Of a stretch of 64,000 bases of DNA, positions 58,624 through 64,000 are shown in pieces (position 1 is the first letter of the stretch; each line of letters begins with the position of its first letter). Source of the DNA: Portunus trituberculatus (lineage: Eukaryota; Arthropoda; Malacostraca; Decapoda; Portunidae). Location of the stretch: positions 20,424,610 to 20,488,609 of the forward strand of contig NC_059289.1 in NCBI RefSeq assembly GCF_017591435.1, given 5' to 3'. The position numbers and the translations under genes are program-made. Below the pieces are notes generated by a model that was given only the letters and a program-made list of their open reading frames with translations, made no database searches and was not told the origin of the DNA.

Positions 58624-59624
58624 GAGGCTGGTATTGCAAGAGGGGGATAACCCTCAAAAATGGTGAAATCGAGTTATGGATGGCTCACAAAGGGTGTCAA
58701 AAGGTCCTAAGCACGTCAGCCATACCAAAATCGACCATTTGGTGGGCGTTCTGAAGGTCTAAAGTCGAGCAAAACGCACACAAAAAAAATTGAGACTAAC
58801 ATTGGAAGTGAGTGCAAGCTGGAGATAAACTCACGCTCGGCCAATCACAACTTCTGTTTACTTTCAGGGAGGACCACGTGCGGAAAACAACACGGTTTTT
58901 AATCCTGCCTGATCTTTCTCCACAGACCCACACCATTGTGCCTTATTACGCATAAAAGATTGTTCCTGATAATGAACTTAACTGTCTCAAGCCAGTGTAA
59001 AGGATGAGTCAACCAAAATGATCATACTAATTTTTTCACTAATTTTTCAGGTTAATAGTACTCAACTTTTATTTAAAAAAATACTTTTTATTATGTAATG
59101 CAGTCAGGTAACGTAGTCTTCATAATATACTACTCGTTTTATCATAAAGTAACGTAATTTCATTGATATATCTCATAAATTCTTGGAAAATATGTGCTGT
59201 AGGTAGCAAAACAATTTTTTTTTCAGAAGAAAAAAAATTTTTGATTGCAAAAATTTCTTGAATTTTTATTTTTTTGTATTGGTATTATACATTACATCAT
59301 AAGACCCTAAAAAACACAAAAAAAAAACTAACCTACCCTGGGTAACTTTTTTGGCTAGTAACTGTATAGTTTTATTTATTTATTTATTTTTTAGGAGACG
59401 CTACCCTAACCTAACCTAACCTATTTTTTTTTATTTATTTTTTTTTTTTAGGAGACGGAGATGAAAATAAGGTGACAAAACAGAACTCTTCGAGACCTTT
59501 ATTTTGATGTATGATAATAGCATAGTATGCCCTTCCTTCAATGCGAAACAAGTGGCTAACTTTAAAGCGTATTTTCTTGAAAGTAGGGTCGTGAGGGTTA
59601 TCCCCCTCTTGCAATACCAGCCTC
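58624..59624. mobile_element. 1-kb MITE with perfect 33-bp inverted repeats
   Basis: Ends begin GAGGCTGGTATTGCAAGAGG and match perfectly for 33 bp in inverted orientation (58624-58656 and 59592-59624). ATAT flanks both sides (58620-58623 and 59625-59628). No ORF. Identity of the ends points to a young insertion mobilised in trans. Superfamily unknown. Confidence 0.8.
59403..59424. repeat. short (CCTAA)n, telomere-like
   Basis: Three full CCTAA units plus a partial one, the complement of arthropod TTAGG. It lies inside the MITE at 58624-59624 between duplicated TTTAGGAGACG segments (59392 and 59447). Too short to be telomeric. Confidence 0.7.
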
Positions 59625-60895
59625 ATATGTCGTTTTGTATCTACTTTGTTCAAGTCAAACTTCAAATTTGCCATTTTGTCCCTATGAGAATGGGTAAATT
59701 TAAAAAATGTCATTATCCTGGACACAAAAGGAAAATTAGAAATTAATATAAGTATTTTTTTATGTTTTCTAGACATAAGCAAATAAGAAATAACAGTTTC
59801 AACTCAAGGACAAAAGCTTTGTTACACGGTGATTAGAGCAGCCAATCTTCTGTGGGTGGCTATATTTGTACACACCAGCTAATCAACAGACACAAGTGAG
59901 GGTGGGGATGCATTACGGTAACGTCCTGTGGAATGCACCATTTCAAGATAAATTTACTTTATACAAGTAGTTTATCTATTTATTTTCTTTTTTTGTTATG
60001 TTTTATTATTTCTTATACAATATTTATTACTTATAAGTACCCTTTCCTTACCTAAATACATGTAAAAATATTGCAGTGTTCTTTTGGGGGAGGCTGGAAC
60101 AGATTAATGGCAGTTCAATGCATTTCAATGCAAAATTTTTTTTTGAGTTACGTACATTTTAGATACGAGGTCTGTCATAATGAATTAAACTCATATATCA
60201 AGGTACCACTGTACATCAAACTTATTAGATAAATCATGACCTCTGTTCTTGATAATCACCTTTATGACATGTCCTTTATTTATTTATTTTTTCTTTAAAT
60301 TCTGGACTTTTGATATATGAGTATAAGCTGTACTACATGAGACAATATTTGCCTGAGTTGGGGAAAACTGATTGTAACGTTCACAGCAGTTATCTATTAT
60401 ACTTTATTCCATCAAAGAAAGATATTATTTGCTCATCATTACTACCATTTATTCTTAAATGGATGATAAAAACAGCTGGGGATCATGTTATGTTTGTAAA
60501 ATACCAGAGGCCACATTCTGTGGTATTTTCAGGATCATTCATAATCTGGAATTTTCTGTGCTCCAGTAGTGGCAAGCCTCAGGTCTGAAAGTTGCCGGAT
60601 TTGGAATTTAACCTGTATACAGAGCTTGTCACAGCATTATGCTGGGTGAGCAACCCAGCATAATGCAATGACAAAAAACAATGGCCTACTATACAAGGGG
60701 GTCTTTTCCAGTCATGACATTATGCCAGGCACCAGCCATTAACATGATGTCACTGCCTTCCAACACACACATCACAGTACTACCTCAGTGTACGTATGGC
60801 TGCCATGGTGAGAGTAAGTGTTGCACTGTTGTTCTCTCATTTACACCATCTTTTGTCTGTGTTTCCCTTGGTTTCAGGGCTATACCTTAGTGACT
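59625..60895. other. non-coding DNA with a Tigger-type end at 60040-60213
   Basis: On the minus strand from 60213, CAGTGGTACCTTGATATATG, ATTGAAATGCATTGAACTGC and CATTAATCTGTTCCAGCC follow the pattern of a widespread Tigger/mariner MITE. The other end was not found. Nothing else recognised in this stretch. Confidence 0.5.
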
Positions 60896-61085
60896 ATGGG
60901 TAAAAGGAAGTCGTTATCGCCTGTAACTATAGCTCAAATAATGGGGCTTCACAAAGCTGGGCTCCATACAAGAGAAATAGCATCAAATGTTGATGTGAGT
61001 GAGCGATATGTGAGAAAATGAGTGAAGCGTTTCAAGGATGACAGTGCTGTTGAGTTATCGTCTGCTAAACCTTGGCCAGGCCCAA
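60896..61085 (+). pseudogene. Tc1-like transposase N-terminal fragment
   Basis: MGKRKSLSPVTIAQIMGLHK then AGLHTREIASNVDVSERYV is the paired-type helix-turn-helix that starts Tc1 transposases. An in-frame TGA at 61019-61021 replaces the expected Trp before VKRFKDD. The catalytic DDE part is absent. The sequence breaks into the DIRS-like relic after about 61085. Confidence 0.75.
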
Positions 61086-61104
61086 ATCAAAAAGCAGACA
61101 TGGG

Positions 61105-61260
61105 TTTTTTTTTCTTTCAATTCTCACAAGGGAAATTCAATTATAATTTATAATTATGGGTAGGTATGTAGCTAAAAATGGATTTTACATTAAAAAATCC
61201 TATTTGTTGTTACACATACTACTACCTATAATTAATAATTACTGCTGAAGAACTGAATCC
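61105..61260. repeat. inverted-repeat end of a third DIRS-like element
   Basis: ATAATTATGGGTAGGTATGT and, reversed, ATTAATTATAGGTAGTAGTATG face each other around an AT-rich centre. It lies downstream, on the minus strand, of a recombinase fragment, as the hairpin modules do in the other copies. Confidence 0.45.
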
Positions 61261-61500
61261 CAAGTATGAAAAGGAGGATGACCTCAATCCTAAAAACAAC
61301 TTTCATTCCCCATACCATAACCTTACAAGGCAGAGGCCATGTCCTGAGGTGGGTGCAGCACTTGTATCCCATGACAGGGACAAAACAAGAGGAGTGAGAG
61401 GAACACCACAAATCTCCCCATGGGAAAGGCCCAATGACCCAGATACATAGAACAGCATATATAAGGAACCACCCAATAAAATTATTGAATCACCCTGAGA

Positions 61501-61680
61501 GCTGACACATCAGGGGCCCAGAGAAAAGATATCCAAATACTGATGAGTAGTATTCCTAAGATATCAAGAAGCAAAAGTGGACATACTCTTCCAAGTTCCT
61601 GCCTGAAGAACGGTAGGAATACACCAAATCTTCTTAAACAAGGCACTCATCGCCAGTGCTCTTACTTCATGTACCTTCAT
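61501..61680 (-). pseudogene. tyrosine recombinase fragment of a third DIRS-like element
   Basis: The minus strand reads KVHEVRALAMSALFKK, LQAGTWKSMSTFAS, a stop, then YLRNTTHQYLDIFSLGP. The HxVR box keeps the His (unlike copies 1 and 2), and YLR would hold the nucleophile. It is therefore a different lineage. A TGA precedes the Tyr and another follows GP. Confidence 0.65.
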
Positions 61681-61689
61681 TCAAACTAG

Positions 61690-62660
61690 GCACTGTTAGA
61701 AATTGGTGTTCCACACAACCTAAGGGGAATTTAATAAAAAGTTAATGTGAATAAGAAATTTAAAGGAGACACCGGTAAATAAAAGTAATCACCAGACTCT
61801 TACCCGGCAGTTATGGCTGGGAGCATTCACATCCACATTTCAGTGTTCCAGCTGCCAATGAATAGCTAGCTAGCTACAGGACCTGCAACCTCTAAGCTAA
61901 CATTAACAGCTAGAAACTTATCTGGCTTTCAATACGGTGGGAGTATCGAGTCTGGCGGGATCAAGTTCTCCTGCATGTGGTACCTTTTATGTAGTCAAAA
62001 GGACGAGCGGTGATGTTGACGCCTTGGCAGTTGGGACGAGAGTGAGCCAGCGCACTAGCCGACCCCAAAATGTTGCCAATGCCTATCATCACACTCACAA
62101 TCCCCTTTGATTATTTTTTAAATATTATTTGCCCTTTTAATGGTTTAAATGTTTATCATAATTTTATTTTAATATATATAAATGGAATAACCTGAGGGAA
62201 GCAACGATTTGCCATCAGTAAATTAATTTATTTATCCTTTATTTTAAGATTAATTCCAACAGCACATATCTTCCTCAGAAAACATCCTCATGGATTGGCA
62301 TAGGAAGTGGGAGGGGTAGGTAAGACTTTCTTCAAATTTGGGCAGATCATGTAAGCCTATTTTTGCCCAAATAACCAAAATAGCCTCCATTAGAAATTCC
62401 AGTCAAAACTAGTCATGATGAGCCTATAAGTTTGAGAATGTGTGGGAAACCTATAATACACAACCACAAATAATGAAAAATAATTGCAAAAAGACTGAAA
62501 CAAATTGAGGTACTACTGTGTCACTGGCACATAAGCCTCAATATCTGTCAGCAATAATGCCCTTATAGTCTCCCTCCTGACTGGTGGCTTTGGGTCCAAA
62601 CATAATTAAGGTAGTAAGCACTGCCAGTCTTCCACTGAAGATAACATTGGCTGAAAATAT
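61690..62660. other. unannotated DNA
   Basis: May include more of the DIRS-like relic. No coding region, RNA or inverted pair was recognised. Confidence 0.4.
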
Positions 62661-62669
62661 GCAGAATGA

Positions 62670-64000
62670 GAGAGTGAGTTTACCTATACCTATAAATTTG
62701 CTACAGGAAATGAGCTACACTCGTGGTGTCCCGTTCGCTTGAATCCATTTATCATATTTTCTTTAAAACTATGGATATTTCTTGCTCTCACTACACCCTC
62801 TGGTAATCTATTCCAGGCAGTGACAGTTCTTGCTGGGAAACTGAACTTTTTAATATCAGTTGTACACCCCGGAATCCTCAATTTCAAATCATGATTATCT
62901 CTTGGTCTTCTCGTCATATCCAGTTCGAGAAAGTCATCTCTATCAATCTTGTCAATCTCATTTACACACTTGAACAGTTGGATCATATCACCTCTTCTTC
63001 TTCTCTCTTCCAACATTGGCAGATTTAGTCTACATAATCTTTCCTGATAATCTATATCATGCAAGGCTGGCACCAGTTTCGTTGCCGCTCTTTGTACCCG
63101 TTCCAGTTTATGTATATGCTTCCTCAAATGAGGTGCCCACACCACCTGTGCATATTCTAATTTTGGTCTCAGAATCGATTCTATTACTTTTTTGAACAGT
63201 GTTTCATTCAGGTGAGTAAATGTAGTTCTGATATTTGCAACTATTGCTAAACCTTCCCCTACAATTTTGTTTATATGTCCCTCAGGTGACAAGTTGTTTT
63301 GTACTATAACCCCCAAGTCTTTTTCTCTTTCTACACACATTAGATTCACTCCACCTAAGTTATAGCTTGCATGAGGTCTATGTATACTTCTTCCCATTTC
63401 CAACACATGACATTTGTCAGCATTAAATTCCATCATCCATTTATTGCTCCATTCATGAATAATATCCAAGTCCTCCTGTAAACCTTGACAATCTTCTTGG
63501 GATTTTACTTGTCTCATTATTTTTGCATCATCTGCAAACAAATTAATATAACTTCTCACTCCATCCGGTAGATCATTTACATATATCAGGAACATTAGGG
63601 GTGCCAGCATGGACCCCTGTGGGACTCCACTCTCTACTTCAGCCCATTCAGAGCTTACACCCCGTACTACTGTCTTCATTTTCCTCCCTGATAAGTAACT
63701 TGTCATCCATTTAAGTATCTTGTCCCTAAGTCCTCCATATTTTTCCATCTTCCACTTAAGTCTTTTATGGGATACCTTATCAAAAGCCTTTTTTAGATCA
63801 AGATATATACAGTCAACCCATCCTCCTTTCAGATCAACTATGTCAATTACTCTTGAATAAAAACTTAGAAGATTGGTAACGCAAGGTCTTCCCTTTCTAA
63901 ATCCAAATTGCTTTGATGAAAGAATTTCTCTTTCTTCTAGGAACTTTATCCATCTATCTCTTATTATTCCCTCTAACACCTTTATCAATATACACAAGAG
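62670..64000 (-). mobile_element. CR1-like LINE, family E, copy E1 (runs off the window)
   Basis: The 3' end reads TATAGGTATAGGTAAACTCAC, the family E version of the shared terminal motif, with no (AC)n. The coding part is open across the whole visible length. The 5' part lies beyond 64000. Confidence 0.87.
62690..63997 (-). CDS. LINE reverse transcriptase, partial, uninterrupted
   Basis: 435 open codons from the window edge to the stop at 62692-62690. Order: RDRWIKFLEEREIL, FGFRKGRPCVTNLLSFYSRV, YLDLKKAFDKVSHKRLKWKM, GVPQGSMLAPLMFLIYVNDL, FADDAKIMRQ, KCHVLEMGRS, EKDLGVIVQNNLSPEGHIN, ILRPKLEYAQVVWAPHLRKH, LPMLEERRRRGDMIQLFK, and a C-terminal FPARTVTAWNRLPEGVVRAR. All RT blocks from fingers to thumb are intact, including both palm Asp residues. 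The first Met shown is internal. The true protein would continue upstream into fingers and endonuclease. It is the best candidate in the window for a recently active element. Confidence 0.9.
   Translation of the reverse strand: MCILIKVLEGIIRDRWIKFLEEREILSSKQFGFRKGRPCVTNLLSFYSRVIDIVDLKGGWVDCIYLDLKKAFDKVSHKRLKWKMEKYGGLRDKILKWMTSYLSGRKMKTVVRGVSSEWAEVESGVPQGSMLAPLMFLIYVNDLPDGVRSYINLFADDAKIMRQVKSQEDCQGLQEDLDIIHEWSNKWMMEFNADKCHVLEMGRSIHRPHASYNLGGVNLMCVEREKDLGVIVQNNLSPEGHINKIVGEGLAIVANIRTTFTHLNETLFKKVIESILRPKLEYAQVVWAPHLRKHIHKLERVQRAATKLVPALHDIDYQERLCRLNLPMLEERRRRGDMIQLFKCVNEIDKIDRDDFLELDMTRRPRDNHDLKLRIPGCTTDIKKFSFPARTVTAWNRLPEGVVRARNIHSFKENMINGFKRTGHHECSSFPVANL

Overview
The window is repeat-dense animal DNA. 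No intact host gene was recognised in it. The likely source is an arthropod, most probably a decapod crustacean. Reasons: several CR1-like LINE families whose 3' ends carry a TACCTAGTTGTA / TAGGTAAATAC motif (from memory, common in crab and shrimp genomes), two DIRS elements, a tRNA-derived SINE, abundant (GA)n, (AC)n and (TA)n tracts, and a short (CCTAA)n run matching the arthropod telomere motif. Only the placement in Arthropoda is reasonably firm.

Layout. 1-8276 (+): three CR1-like LINEs joined head to tail through (AC)n (family B, then A, then B), the first split by a 5'-truncated RTE. 8277-11318: a Tigger/pogo relic holding an internally deleted LINE. 11319-21837 (-): DIRS copy 1, broken by a CR1 with an esterase-type ORF1 (12998-16791) and by a second LINE with an (AAT)n tail (18160-19999). 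21838-31094: inverted-repeat DNA transposons (22039-23808; 24859-27602 with two further nested elements), a SINE and microsatellites. 31095-54790 (-): DIRS copy 2, whose RNase H gene is split by a piggyBac-type MITE (TTAA flanks, 33076-52147). That MITE has swollen to 19 kb because seven same-strand CR1-like LINEs (order A, B, C, A, C, B, D on the minus strand) sit end to end inside it, each joint being an (AC)n tract. 55156-58563 (+): a two-exon pseudogene of a repeated invertebrate family, its intron filled by a Tigger-like element with another MITE inside. 58564-62660: a MITE with perfect 33-bp inverted repeats, fragments of Tigger, Tc1 and a third DIRS-like element. 62670-64000 (-): the best preserved LINE reverse transcriptase, running off the window edge.

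How the parts relate. The window is a nested transposon graveyard, and insertion order can often be read directly because removing an insert restores a reading frame or leaves a clean target duplication. The standout pattern is serial insertion of related CR1-like LINEs into (AC)n tracts, always in one orientation. Each element carries its own (AC)n tail and so creates the site for the next. This is seen in two independent clusters, at nine of nine LINE-LINE joints. Almost all coding regions carry frameshifts or stops. Some single-base indels could be assembly errors, but several are shared between copies and are therefore probably real.
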